This document shows positions 43,101 through 56,803 of a DNA stretch of 64,000 nt, one piece after another; position 1 is the first letter of the stretch, and the number at the start of each line of letters is the position of its first letter. The DNA is taken from positions 673,270 to 737,269 of the forward strand of contig QAOA01005271.1 in assembly GCA_003255065.1 (NCBI GenBank). Reading direction: 5' to 3'. Source of the stretch: Cercis canadensis (Eukaryota > Streptophyta > Magnoliopsida > Fabales > Fabaceae). Under the pieces are notes generated by a model. The model saw only the letters and a program-made list of their open reading frames with translations. It was not told the DNA's origin and ran no database searches. Position numbers and translations under genes: made by a program.

Positions 43101-43879
43101 ATTTGTTTAATTGATGATATAATTCAATAACTAGAATATAATAAATCTAAACTTGTCAGTACATGTTTTTAATTATGTATGATACTATTTATATGTTACT
43201 CAAGATGGAAATGGTAGAATGGTATAGGTCGACTCTCTTTTTATTTTTTATTGCTCTCTTCTATTCTCTTTACGTGCTTTTTTTTTTTTTTAATCAAAGG
43301 CTACAAAATAAAGATAATTGATTCTCTACCATAAAGTTTCAATAGGATTTGAATGAGAGATTCACAATAAAATGTCCTTGTGAGTGGAAAAGCGTGTTTA
43401 AAATGACATTTTTTCCCCTCCTTACCCAATGATTGTAAATGTAAAATTCTGAGCTTTTGGGAAACACGAAAGATGGATACCAAACTCAAATATTCTCTCC
43501 CTAAGTGTTTTCGTTTAGTTCTTTTCTTTTTTGCCTAATAGTTGACTACCATTCTTATGAATCACAATTTTATTATGCCTCCCTAAAATGGTTGTATTTT
43601 TTCATCATTAAAAAAATGGTACTAATGGTTTTTCTTGATACACGAAAGCTTGTGTTTACTATATTTAGTATATAATATAATAAAAATATGTAAATAGGGA
43701 AAGAAAGAAAGAAAAGTAGGGAAAACTTGTAATGAAAAATCCCACGAGAAGAAAACAATGGTCAACAAAGAAAGAAACAATTCCCTAATCTCCACTATTA
43801 ATCACTAGTAACATAATGTATTTGGATCCACAAAAATTGGGTTTAAAAGTGTGTGGAATGGACTTGTGCTTGACAATTN

Positions 43880-45546
43880 TCCGCCGATCTCCAGCCAGTT
43901 CAGGGTTATGTTCGCGTAGAATGTTAAACACCCTGCCAAGAAGCTGCAGAGACAAACATCAGAACAAAAAGAAAATAGAAATCCCCCAGTTAACATTCTG
44001 CATTAAGCATTAGTGTATAAAACATTCATCAGTACAGAGGTAGGCTACTAGGATTATTATTACGTCTGCATGGAAGTTATTGCAAATTAAATTTACAAGC
44101 AGAAGCACAGTACGGCAAGACAAAAATGCAGTAGCTAATATTTCATGGAGCTATATAGTTGGAAACACCATATAAAAGTCTAGATACAGAATAAAGCTGA
44201 TATCATACATGAGGCAACACGAGCAATCATAGAGACAGCTCTTGATTCACAAGGACAAAGTACCATAATATGCAGAATTTCATGAATCAGAAGATGCTTA
44301 GATTCTTGGTTATAAATCATTAGTATGCTGAGAACTTAGGACTTCAGACAAAGTCACAAAACCTCAATCCACAAGCATGTAAAAGATTCTAAAACATTTG
44401 TGCATTGGAAGGCCTAAACAGAAGCTATAAATTAAAGTTAAGACATATATAGCAGGTTGACAACCCTATAAAACATACAACATCAATACATAACAAAGAA
44501 GAAAAATCAGGATCACAGATTGAAATCAAAATCAGTTGAGAAACTCTTTGTAACTAGGTAATAAACAGGAACACTTACAAACTTTTGACAATGTCATGTA
44601 AAGGGAGGCTTATTCCAACAGAAAAATCTAAAATATACCTCTTCGTATTCATAATCACGATCACTCCCTTCCCAAGGAAAACGAGGCTGCAGGCCACTAC
44701 TTTCTCCATCTTCCTCTCCAATGTGATCTGAGCCAGGAAAATTTGTCCAATGTATACCATTAAATAAAATGGCCTAAAGAAATTACTTGTAGTACAAACA
44801 TCAAGTCTCTCAGAGTTTCAGTTCAGAGATATAATAATGTTTTTTTTTATGCACAGTAAAATAAGGCAGCTGCTTACCATCAAAATCTTCACCTGCATCT
44901 CCACTCTCATCATTCAAGTTACTGGGTTCAACCTACAACAACAACAGCCATCAGATGTAAAAATTGGCTCCAATACATGATTAGGTACTCCAAATCCTTA
45001 GGCTGCTAAACAGAGAAAAAAAAATTATTCACTGATATGTTCATACAGCTTTGACAGGAAACCATGCAGAAAAATTAGATTTCACACAAATAGTCAGATA
45101 CTTACAGGCTTCTTCTTCTTCTTCTTCAAACCAGAAAATGTTGCCTCAGCCCCATCAGTAACTGCAAGTGACAAGAACCATGCACATGCACAATCAGAGA
45201 CACTTCGCAAAATAGCATTATAAACCAAAAAAAAATAAAAATTGTTTGAATTTATATACTTGACAAGTTTTCTGTTTTCTCAGCCAACTTGTCTGCTGAA
45301 TCATCAGCAGCATCTTGAATTGTAACTTTCTTTTTCTTCTTCTTCTTAGTAGGATCAAAGGGGACTATCTGCATAGAAATTAAGGCATCACAAGTTAGCA
45401 GTGTTTCAACAAACTGCAATAGCAACCAATCAATCAAGGTGACTAAAGACTGGAAATTCTCAGGCAACAGACATAGCAATTAATGTGGGGAAGAAACTTA
45501 CTTCTGGCACTTCCTCCTTCATATCATTTTGCGTTTCATCTGCCAT
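43880..45546 (-). pseudogene. Partial second copy of eIF2 beta (5' exons only)
   Basis: Exons equivalent to the first six of the complete gene are present: 45546-45502, 45368-45260, 45161-45106, 44932-44878, 44727-44639 and 43943-43880. The sixth is cut off at the N at 43879. The exons I compared look unchanged and splice sites are intact, but the central domain's remainder and the whole zinc ribbon are missing. If real, it would be a truncated gene. More probably it is the other haplotype or an unmerged contig end, so it should not be counted as a paralogue without checking. Confidence 0.88.
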
Positions 45547-48317
45547 GATTGCTGCAATAGAAGTAAAACAGAATTAGTAGATCAGAGAACTGGAAGTAGA
45601 GAAAGTAGAGAGGCAATAGAAGTTGGGAGAAGAGAGGAGGAGAATATAGAAGGTTAGGGCAATTATCACAGATTAAATTGTTCATCAAAATTAAAATCTA
45701 CAACATAAGCATCCCTTAAAGGTGAACTCACTAACCAGAAAGAAGTCCCAAGTACTCTTGAATCTTGATTACAAACTATAAAGAAAAATCCTTAAATAAA
45801 AGAAACCTAATGCTTAAACGTCCCAAAATAACCAAGCGACCACTTATAATACTTATACTTAAAACAAAAAGCACCTAAATAATTTAAGGAAATCACAATT
45901 GCATATATATATATAGATGGATAGATAGATAGAAATATAAACCACATTCCCATAATCTATAATAAAATTTCCACAAGCACCGCAGAAGAAAATTTTTCAA
46001 TAGATAAAGCTTCTCCCAACAACATTAAGAGAAATGAACTAAACATGATAAACATACTGTTGCGATATTGATTATATTTTCAGAATAAACATAATAATCC
46101 ATGAAATCAGTACACAAAAAATAGTTCATTGTAGAATACAAAAACTGAATCACAAAATTAAGTGGCAATTGTTCCTATAGTCATATTTATGCCATTTTAC
46201 CGTGTAAGAAAAAAAATTCCAGAAACAACCATAAAATCAGGTAATTGAAAGGGGGGGAGGGATTTAGAGGCTCTTTGCATTCAACAACTAAAAGCAAAAT
46301 CAGAGCATCGATTCAATACCTCTTTCACCGATAAGAACACACAAAGAATGAAATCAGATAATCGAAGAAATGAAAACGCATGGAAACCCTAGAAATATGG
46401 AAAAGGGAAAAACGAAGGAACCTTGAAAAGAATCAAACCTGAGAAAGCGATTATTTCTTGAGGTGAACAGATGGTGGTGGCTCGAGTAACAGTAATCGCT
46501 TCGCTTATGAATACCCTTTGTCACTCTATAGTGTCTCTCTCTCTATTGCAGAGTAGCTTAAACAGTGCGTGTGTATTTCGGTTTTAACTGGGCCTCTTTG
46601 GTTTCTTTGTTCTTTTTGGTTTATAACCTCGTGAACTGGGCCTTTTGTACTTGCTGCTTTCCTTGCGGGCTACGTCGCTCTCACCGCCAGCAATGGTTTT
46701 ATTGTTGCTGTTTATATTTTGGGCTGGGCTTTATGCCCTCTTATGAGGCCTGTAAACGGCGTGGGCTTAATTTCAATCTAATTGGGCCAATCAAGTTTTT
46801 TTGTAGAATAATAAATAGCCCAATCTATATTGGGCTTCAAAGTGGAGGCTGGTTTCTGGCGTCAAAAAAAATCACCCGTAAATTCTTTAGTTATTAATAT
46901 CTGTTCTTATGGGGATATCTTGATGGTTAGGTACCAGGGGCAGGCATGCTTGATTAGGGGAGAGAGAAGTAAAAATAAAGATGTTTTAATTTGTATTCAT
47001 TGATTTAGAGAATGTGAATAAAAAGAAAAAAAAAAATGAAAAAGATATATCTCATTTTCAACTGTTTCTTGCATCCAAAATTTTTCACCTCATCTTTTAC
47101 CACTTCCAACCAAGAGCACCCTAAGTTTTTCCTTATATAAGTGAATAGTACTGACGGTGCCTGATTTGAGGTGAAGGTGAGAAGATGGATGAGGTTGGGT
47201 TGAGAATGTAATAACTGCACAATAACAAATGAATTAAGAGTCGGGTGGTGATGCTCGAGCTCCGAAACTTAAGTTAATACGGTCAGAGCTAAAGAGTGTA
47301 ATAAATGCTAAAGGAAGCAAAAGTCCGTATACCTGTTGTTAAGGGCTATTTATAGGTGAGGGTTAAGGGATATGATGAGCATATACAAATTTTGATGATG
47401 TGGGCCTTTGGCTAAATGAGTCTAAATGCAACCGGCCGAAAAACTAGGTATCTATAAGTACAAGTCTCATTTAGAGTAGATGTGATGGGATTTATGAAAA
47501 AGAATTAAGTTAACCTCGCTCATTTAGACGCAATTTCTTATTTGTTTAATTGATGATATAATTCAATAACTAGAATATAATAAATCTAAACTTGTCAGTA
47601 CATGTCTTTAATTATGTATGATACTATTTATATGTTACTCAAGATGGAAATGGTAGAATGGTATAGGTCGACTCTCTTTTTATCTTTTATTGCTCTCTTC
47701 TATTCTCTTTACGTGCTTTTTTATTTTTTTAATCAAAGGCTACAAAATAAAGATAATTGATTCTCTACCATAAAGTTTCAATAGGATTTGAATGAGAGAT
47801 TCACAATAAAATGTCCTTGTGAGTGGAAAAGCGTGTTTAAAATGACATTTTTTCCCCTCCTTACCCAATGATTGTAAATGTAAAATTCTGAGCTTTTGGG
47901 AAACACGAAAGATGGATACCAAACTCAAATATTCTCTCCCTAAGTGTTTTCGTTTAGTTCTTTTCTTTTTTGCCTAATAGTTGACTACCATTCTTATGAA
48001 TCACAATTTTATTATGCCTCCCTAAAATGGTTGTATTTTTTCATCATTAAAAAAATGGTACTAATGGTTTTTCTTGATACACGAAAGCTTGTGTTTACTA
48101 TATTTAGTATATAATATAATAAAAATATGTAAACAGGGAAAGAAAGAAAGAAAAGTAGGGAAAACTTGTAATGAAAAATCCCACGAGAAGAAAACAATGG
48201 TCAACAAAGAAAGAAACAATTCCCTAATCTCCACTATTAATCACTAGTAACATAATGTATTTGGATCCACAAAAATTGGGTTTAAAAGTGTGTGGAATGG
48301 ACTTGTGCTTGACAATT
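43880..48317. repeat. 4.4-kb direct repeat, copy B
   Basis: Second copy of 39445-43878, joined to copy A at a single N (43879). Unique sequence follows from 48318. See the finding on probable unmerged contig overlap. Confidence 0.95.
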
Positions 48318-51300
48318 CTGACCAAGTCTCACATAAGATCAAGGTTCAGCTCCCCTTTCCTTCTCAAGTCACATTCCCTCCCTTATTATTCTCGTATCTG
48401 ATCACAGCAGGGAAAAGCCACACCTTCTAATCAAAATATAATTAGCTCCATACGCTAATTCATCATACTCAATTAATCAGAATAATCAGCGAGTCAATCT
48501 TTTTAACTTTGTCTATGAAATGTGACTGTTTTGCCTAACTTAAACTGTGCACTCAGCTCCTCAATAGAATATAATAAATTAGACAAGACAGAGAGACCTT
48601 CGCTTATGCCTAATGGGAACAAAAATGTCGGAGATTTTTTTCTTGGAAGGTTGAGTAATGGACTTTGATCTTATCATAGCTACACTCCTAAGCATGATTT
48701 ATTTGTTTTTATGCGCTTTATTAACCACGTTTTACCCACCGATTCGTTTTATTCGGAACACGTGGTGGCGGTTTTACCCTCAATTTGATTATATAATTAT
48801 ATATATATATGTCAACTATAAAATTTGCTAACTAAGAAGCTGCATGGTCTGCGGAACTGTTCTACTATGCAAACCATTTGCCCATTTCTTTATTATTTTC
48901 TTTGTCTTTGTTGTAATAGTCATGAAATTAACTTAAGTAAAACAGAGAGTAATAAATGTTAGGAATACAAGTTACTTGTGCACCTTCATTCTAACCATTT
49001 AAGTTTTTGTTTAGATTCTTAACATATAGTATTATAGTCTTCTTCATCAAGTGGTATGTATAGGCTTGGCCAAGGTTTTTTTTTTTTTTTTTTATAATTG
49101 TTATTCTCCATTCTTCATGCTTCTATAATTTTATAATTTGTCTTTTTTTTTATATATATATTTTTGGTTATAACACTAAATTATATCATTCAATTACAAA
49201 CTGTTTGGTTTGTAATTTGTTTTTGACTGTATTTATCATCAAAGAATAAGTAATACTATTTTCTATTGGTATAGTATAGTACACTTTAAATTTATCCCTA
49301 ATCTGATTTGCAATTAATATTGTCTTTCAATTATGTGATTAATAAGTCAAAAGTTGGAAAACAATGTTATAGGCTAAAAATTTCACAATCCTGATTTTGC
49401 CTTTTATTGTTTCTTTTTGATTTGCAGTGACATACACGTAGGATAAGACAGAAGAGTATTTCAATTGTTTTTGGTGAGAAGCTTTTTCTATTTTGATGTT
49501 ATGCTTTTACTTTGTAGTCTCCATTATATTGACTGGATCACCAAGCCAGCAAGAATAGAAGAAGAAGAAGAATGAATATATCGTCAAAAAGAAGTATAAA
49601 TGGGAGACTTCATCTTTTCTCCATTTTTTAAAAGGATTTGGTGAAGAATATTAGGGACATTTGGTTCATTAATTAAACAAAAGTAAGATCATCAATTGCG
49701 TTTCTTTCATTTTCTTGTTTCTCACAGGAAAAGTTGGCTTGTCCTTCGTAGAACCTTCCTTCCTTTGGTTTCTTCTAAACTAATATTGAACTTTCATTGT
49801 CATATTTGATTGCAAAATAGATCAGTGGGCATACTGATAGGTTACGTAGTGAAATTGTCTATTATATATTGCCTCCTCTGTGGGCCACGTTTCAGTCTCA
49901 AATAGCCAAAAAAGAAAATGAGAAAGAAAGAGTTCTTTTTGGCCATTGAAGAAACACCAAACAAGAGCCTCTTAGCTCTTTCTAAGGCCAAAATACTATA
50001 TATATATATATATATATATTCTAGAGATTATTCTTAATTAAACAAATAAACCAGTTCCCCAATATTAAAGGTGAGGTCTTCGTAAGTCTACAATACCAAA
50101 CATCTTAGGTATTCTTTCTAAGTGTGAACCAGCTAGCTAGCTCTTCAATGTGTCATTGATTTCATTGTGGAAAGGCATAAACAGCAATAAATTTAGTCAT
50201 GACGTTAGATTGGGGGTAATGAACAGAAAGAAGAGAAAAAGAAAGGGAAGATATGGGATATATGGATATTACAATCTAGAAATTACATTACGGATCCATT
50301 ATAATTTTTAACTTAATTACTTAAATATTATGTTTTTTAAAAATTAAAAATTTAAAAAAAATTAATTCAAATAAGATAGATCNAAAATTAAAAATTATAA
50401 AAAAATTAATTCAAATAAGATAGATCTCACTAAACATGTCAAATTTTATTTGGTGCCTCTAATGGAGACATGCCACTTAAGATTCGGCATGTCTAGTTTT
50501 CTCTATTTTATTTTCTCTTTCATCCTTTAACTTTAATCTTCTCTCTCTTCCTTTTTATTTTTTCTTTCTCTATTTCATCTTCACCCTTTTTTCTCTTTCT
50601 TATGTATGGCCACCTTTCATTTTCTCTCTCTCCCTTTTTATTTCTTTTTCTCTATTTCATCTTCGCACATTCTTCTATTTCTTTTACCATATTGGACACG
50701 CCAAATCTCATGTAGTGTATTCCCACTGGACGTGCTACATGGGATACGGGGTGCCCAATGGATCCCAAGCTATCCAATTTTGTTTTTGTTTTAACTTTTT
50801 AAAAAATGTAATATTTAGATAAATAATTTTAAAACTGTAATAAATAAGTAAATAAATTTATAAAGTGTAATATTAGGATCAAAGAACCGAAATATATGAT
50901 GTATGTATTACTCATCATGGCCAAAAACAAAAAAGTACGTAATATTCATGTTTGGGAGTCTTTTAAAAAATGACAGCCTTAAGGCTAACCCATTAAAATC
51001 ATTCAACTTATGGTTCTTTAGAATAAATGTTATCCTTTCCTCTCATTTTTCTTACTCATTGAAATAAAAGAGAAAAAATGCCTCATTTATCCCTTCTTCC
51101 TTTTGTATCGCTCTCTTCTTGTGTCCTTCATTTTCTTTTTCTCTTCAACTCTCATTTTTCTCCCACCATACAACGATACACTCCCAAATACAAAAACCAG
51201 TTTATCTTCCCTATTGGTTTCTCTCTTTTCCTTCTATTACTCCATCTAAACAAGCTCTCAATGAAAAAGGTTAACTTCCACTACGCTGAATGGACCTGCC

Positions 51301-53220
51301 AAGCATAGGTAATCGATTTCATATAGAAAATCTCATATTTGTTGTAATTGGTGTGGTTGAAATGTTGTCCTCAAATAGTCATTATTATCAATGCAGATTT
51401 GGATTGCGGCTGTGAATTTTGAAATAAAAAATAGGCAGTGGGGTTTGCTGGCCGTCCATTATCATCACAATGTCAAGTGAATGAGATTATCACCATGTGG
51501 TTATAATTGACTCTCTACCACATGATGCCTATTACATCAGTATGTTCCTAACTATAATATGTATCTATGTTCCCTCTTTCACTGTCCCTTCATTGCCTTC
51601 TGGGACTTGGCTCACCAACTTGTGGCTTCATTGCTAAATCTGAGGATTGCCTCACACAGTGTTGGAGAAGCTTTTGATGAAAATCCACTGTTTTTGCCTC
51701 CCTAGTTGCCTCTTCCTCAATGATAGTATTGGAAAGCATTGGAACAAATCACAAAAGGAGTAATTATGTCAGATACCCAGATGTGATTTGGGACCTATTC
51801 GCTTCCTACTATGCTAATTATGCATGAATCAGTAATAGAATGAAGAAAAAAGGTCCTTTTCCCTACCCCCGCTCCCCCTTAAAAGATTTCACGAGAAGAT
51901 TTAGGGGTCAAGTCTTGTTGGCCTTCACCCAAACGATAAAGAGAAAAAGAAGAAAAAGCAAGAGAAAATCATTGGCCTTTATTGCCACCATCGCCTCTCT
52001 ATGAGCAAAGTAGCAAACCATTCAGGTGTGTTACTGTACAAATATATATATACTAACATTCAAGGTATCTTTAGACAATTTTTTTTGCATTAGTACTAAG
52101 TTCTTCTCACATTGATTTTAAAATTGAGACTTTTTACAAAATCATCTAATATTTTATTATCAAACCATATCTAGTGGCTTGTGTATAATCTATTTGACCC
52201 ACATTTAATTGTATTAATTTATGCAAAAATGCTTGCTTATTTTATAAGACTTCATTAAAATTTTATTATGATAACTCATATTGTTCACATTCGTGTATAT
52301 TGATGTGGAACTAGTATTATATTATTGCAATGTTAATGTATGTTTGATGACCTGAACTAGGTGCATGAGAAATGAGAGCTGAAAGTACTGAAGAGAGTGT
52401 GTATAATACGGAGAAATGGATAAAGTTACTGATGATTAATCTTAATCAAAAGGTTTGAGAAATTGATTGATGGTTGAGTGAAGCAGCTAGTAAACTGTTT
52501 ACACTGTTAAACCCTTTTCTTTTTTTTTTGTGTGTGTGTGTGAGGGAATTTACTGTAAAACTTTATGCTTGCTTTGTCATCTAGTCCACAATGGATCCAA
52601 TGACTGAATCTAGAAACAAACAAAAGCACCAATAAGTCAATGACACTCTTTTATAGTGTTTCTTCTTATCTTGGAAGTGCACAAGATACATATTTCAGAT
52701 AGACTAGAAACAGTGTGTGATCATTTCTTTATGCCAAATTATTGGGTATTTTTTTTTTCTTTCATGATAAGTATATTTCGAGCTAGCTTCTATATATTGA
52801 TATTAAGTATTTTTGAGCAATATTAAGAATTCATTTTACATCGTCCTAAAATTTAAATATTGATTAATTTAAATGAATTTATTATATCTTTATCGATAAA
52901 CAAATCCTTAATTCAAATTATTGGGTACAAACTGTAAATAGTTCCCCTTAATTCCCAGATTAGGATTAGAGAATATATTAATTTATTGATTAAATTAAAA
53001 AGAAATTGGAGGTAGTGGGAGGCGGCTGGATATCTTTTATATGCCGGAGGGTCGTCATATTTTTTGTGTTTTTCTCAACTTCGTATCTGTTTTGGTCACC
53101 AACCGGGGACATACCAATCCAACCATTTCATGCCCTTTCAACATCTCTGACCCATTAATTTCTTGGATTTTAAAATGAATAACATAATNAAATAAATAAC
53201 ATAATGTAAGAAATTTTTTA
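48318..53220. other. Gene-poor AT-rich DNA
   Basis: I recognise no genes. It holds an (AT)n tract at about 49997-50019, CT-rich stretches at 50500-50680 and 51080-51250, a small GTATTCCCA/TGGGATAC inverted repeat near 50718-50750, and single-N junctions at 50383 and 53189, each flanked by a short duplication. Short frames here are low-complexity Phe/Leu/Ser-rich and not credible proteins. Confidence 0.5.
50340..50426. repeat. Short direct repeat around an N
   Basis: A roughly 43-bp segment ending ttcaaataagatagatc occurs on both sides of the N at 50383 with only a few differences, so the sequence before the N is repeated directly after it. Confidence 0.9.
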
Positions 53221-53265
53221 GAGAAAACTATTTTCCAGGGGACTTGAAGGGAAAAAAAAAAAAAA

Positions 53266-53515
53266 AAACTTACATTTGCGTCTTTAAAAGATTCAAGATT
53301 TAATAAAATAGTCTTTGAAAGAACACTAACTACAAAATAATCTTCAAAAGAATTGATATATGTAACAAAATAGTTTAATATTTGTTAAATTTTGAATCTT
53401 TCAATGACTATTTTGTTATGCATATCAGTTCTTTCGAGAATTATTTTGTAGTTAGTGTTCTTTCAATGACTATTTTGTTAAATCTTGAATCTTTTAAGGA
53501 CGCAAATGTAAGTTT
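53266..53515. mobile_element. Foldback / MITE-like inverted repeat
   Basis: The left arm (aaacttacatttgcgtc then tttaaaagattcaag) is mirrored by the right arm (cttgaatcttttaag then gacgcaaatgtaagttt). The complementarity extends inward through ttctttcaa / ttgaaagaa and attttgtagttagtg / cactaactacaaaat, leaving a small central loop near 53385. About 250 bp in all, non-coding. No clear target duplication; the left flank is poly(A). Confidence 0.8.
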
Positions 53516-54440
53516 ACTAAAAGAAAATATGAAGTTTAAAAGTTTTCAACTTTTTAAGGAGATGTCTGATACACAAGGTAAAATAATTAATATATACTTT
53601 AATATTATGTAATTATTTTATTTATATTTAAACATAATAATTATATACTAAAAAAATAATTATATACTTATGCACAATAATGATATATATAAATATAATA
53701 ATTACATACTTAAAAAAATATTTTGATTATTTCATTTTGTACAACATACATTTACTTAGAAAAGTGAAAACTTTTAAACTTTTAAACTTTGTCTTTTTCT
53801 TAAAGTTCCCAAATTTGAGGAGAATTATCTTATAATTTTACCATGAAAAATACTATACAAATTTACATAAGATAATTAATTTGAAATTCTTTTATAAGAT
53901 CAAATTTCAAGTTCTAACTATCATGGCTCAGTTAATAAATTAAATTTTGTGTATGGCAGATGTTAAAATAATGTCAAAAATTTAAATCTCNAAACATAAG
54001 GATCACATTGTGAAAAACGAAAAAAATATTAAAGTCTCATATTTACATTTTTATTCTTCAAAGACATCCAATAAAATATTGATTAATGATTAATTATTAT
54101 TTTTATTTAATGCTCTAATCATTTATCTAGTGGTGAAGCCGAATAGAGGTCACTTCCATCTGCATCGGCTCCAAGTTTATGTGACACCCAAAAATCCAAG
54201 TCTCTCTCGTTTTGAAATTTCTAACTGTATACTGTTGTGAGGCCTCAGCCGCCGGTAACTACTTTGTTGGTTGGGGTCCAACGTCCATTTGAAAGGTAGA
54301 AGCATGAACCGGCATGGTGGACCCTTTACAATTATTCTGAACCAAGCAGCCACCTGTTTGTGGGCTCGAGGGCCCCACGGGCCTACTTTAGTCCATGTCT
54401 TTAAACTGTGGTCAATCAAACAAGACTTGGTCTCATATTC
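53516..54440. other. AT-rich intergenic DNA
   Basis: A weaker inverted relation exists between gaagtttaaaagttttcaac (about 53531-53550) and the reverse complement of gtgaaaacttttaaactttt (about 53764-53783). This may be a larger, older shell around the foldback element. A single N lies at 53991. No genes recognised. Confidence 0.4.
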
Positions 54441-54445
54441 ACAAA

Positions 54446-54545
54446 TATAAAAAGGAGAAGAGAGTGTTCCAAAAAATAAAACAAAAGAGCAAAATATCCT
54501 CCTTGCAAAGAGAAGCAAGTTGTCACCCCATGAAGATGTCAACAT
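54446..54545 (+). promoter_or_regulatory. Possible orphan promoter and leader
   Basis: A TATA-like aatataaaaagg near 54446 is preceded by unusually GC-rich upstream DNA (54180-54420). It is followed by an A/C-rich leader-like stretch and an ATG at about 54531 whose frame stops after six codons. This could be a relict promoter of a lost or truncated gene, or chance. Confidence 0.25.
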
Positions 54546-56803
54546 TGAGATAAACTTACCAAAGTTGAAGGTAGAAAGTGAAATTTTGAATTTTATTTTT
54601 ATTTTAATATATAAAATTTATTAATTTAATTATCTGCATGTTTTCTCAACAAATTTTATCATGAAATATTTAGATATTCTCTTAAGATATATATTAAAAA
54701 TGAATTTTTAAGGGTGGACTTGTAATTTTATATGTAGTGGACCCTAATATCTTAAGAAGTTTAAAGATAGTCTTGAAGTTCAAATATTCTTTTGCATAAA
54801 TTGTATTAGAGAAAATTATTGTTTAAGAACTCAATTAAAAAACAAATTAGGTGTTTTTTAAAGTTACACCTTATTTTACTTTAATTACAATAATAATTAT
54901 ACTTTATAATTAGTAGTTATTTGCAGTTTTATATGACTAATGGTCATCCTATCTCTAGTAATTATCTATTGATCATTGGAGATCATATAATTATCACTAA
55001 TCATTGACTAAAATAAAATAAATTGTAACTTTAGAATTTACTTAAATTTTTTTCTATTTGAGTTATTTTATAATAACTCTATCATTCTATTATGGAGATT
55101 CTTTTTTTTTTAAAAAAAATACAAAAGTTATCACTTAACATGTTTAAAAACCCACAACATACTTTATTGAAAGTTAGGTTAGGTTGTTAGAATAAAGAAC
55201 AAGATAGGGGATTTGAACAGATCGTATGTCTTACATATATATACTAATGCATTGCCTACTTTATCCCATTTATTTTGTTTTACTAATAACATATTTTGAC
55301 AAGTCAAAATTTTCATAACCAATCAAATTACTTGTAGTCGAGTAGTACTGAAGTTATTTATAGGATTTGCGAGTTTTGTATTTAAATTTATAGTTATAGT
55401 CAAAATATTAAAAAATTAAAAATTTCATAGCCACACACTCAACTGTTGATGGATAGCTTCTTCTCAAGTTGAAAATATGAAAAAGAGAAACATAATTTGA
55501 AGTTGTTTGGATTTCATGATAAAAATATATCAAATTTGTTATCATATTTTTCTTAATTAATATATATATATTTTTTTATAAATGAGACCAGAGTATATGA
55601 GAAAATTGAATTTAAATTCCTAACATCAAATATCATAGTTCTTTAAAAAAAATATCATTAAATTAATAAGTCATTGACATATATATAATCAAATTTTTGC
55701 TCACTATCTTGTACACAAAATCTACAAATTAATGTTCCCTAAAAATAGAAAAAGTCAATAAACTAATGCATATATAGTATGGTCTACATTTACTCTATTA
55801 TGCCACTAGACTTTTTTTTTTTTTTTTTTTTTTTGNTTTTTTGTGTTCTGAAACTATTATTTTACCAGATTGGTTCACACAAGTATATTCCCAAAAATTT
55901 ATACTATACAAATTGTCATCGTACGTACTCTCCAAGTACCCAAGTGATCGTCCTCAAGGAATGTCATAACAATTTTATAAACAAAACAGGAACACAATCC
56001 AGGATTGATATGATTTTGGCGCCTACCAAGTTTTTATTTTCTAGTATTCTCTTATGCACGCACAAAAAGAATAAATAAAGAAAAGTAAAAGCAAGATATG
56101 AACCTAACAAACAGCAGATATCAATCAATGAAAAAAAAAAAAAAAAAATTCTGACATAAAGCTTATATTATACATGGAAAATGAAATTAAGCGCATGACT
56201 CATTGCTGTGATTGAGGGAGATGACTTCCCACCACGTGTCCACTATAAAATTCATCTCTAACCAAAATTATAGTGACAACTCGAGGATTTCAAACAAACC
56301 AAGTGCAATAAGCCACCAGATTTCAATTTTCTCAATAATAGTATAAATTATAAAATAAAATAATTTATCAATATATATATAAAATTACAACCAAGTCCTT
56401 TTTACTTTCAACGCTAATCGAGATTTTCAAGAACATCATCTCTCAGAACTCAACTCTCAAAGAACTCTAACAATCTTATCAATTATCAGCCCATTTTTTT
56501 CTTTAACTTTTTATGATATGATTAATTTAATTACAGATTATGCTATGCCACATCAATATATAAAACAAAAATCCCTTAGGAACCAAAAAATCGCCGCTTC
56601 AAGTGATAAAAATCGGCTTTACTCTACACTCTCCCAACGAACACAAAAATCGGCTTTACTCAATTACGAGGGCAATTGCGGAATTCCATGCAGAAATATC
56701 TGATTCCCCATCGTAGACCAACGTAATAGACGTAGAGTCTCCCACGATTGGAATTACTGAAAACTCCCTGGCTTTCTTCTAAAGACAAATGAATCCCAAC
56801 ATT
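54546..56803. other. AT-rich intergenic DNA downstream of the CRF gene
   Basis: No recognisable genes. It contains a long poly(T) run with an N at 55836. The last few hundred bases before 56804 are probably the 3' UTR of the CRF gene. Confidence 0.45.

Larger units (their letters stand above)
39445..43878. repeat. 4.4-kb direct repeat, copy A
   Basis: It matches 43880-48317 almost base for base (offset 4435 at the left end, 4439 at the right end, from small indels). Occasional substitutions are visible, roughly on the order of one per hundred bases. It contains the 5' half of eIF2 beta and about 2.8 kb upstream. Confidence 0.95.

Noticed and set aside
54177..54545. 122-codon minus-strand frame
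   Set aside because: No recognisable domain and no promoter or splice context on that strand. The GC-rich island is explained equally well by other means.
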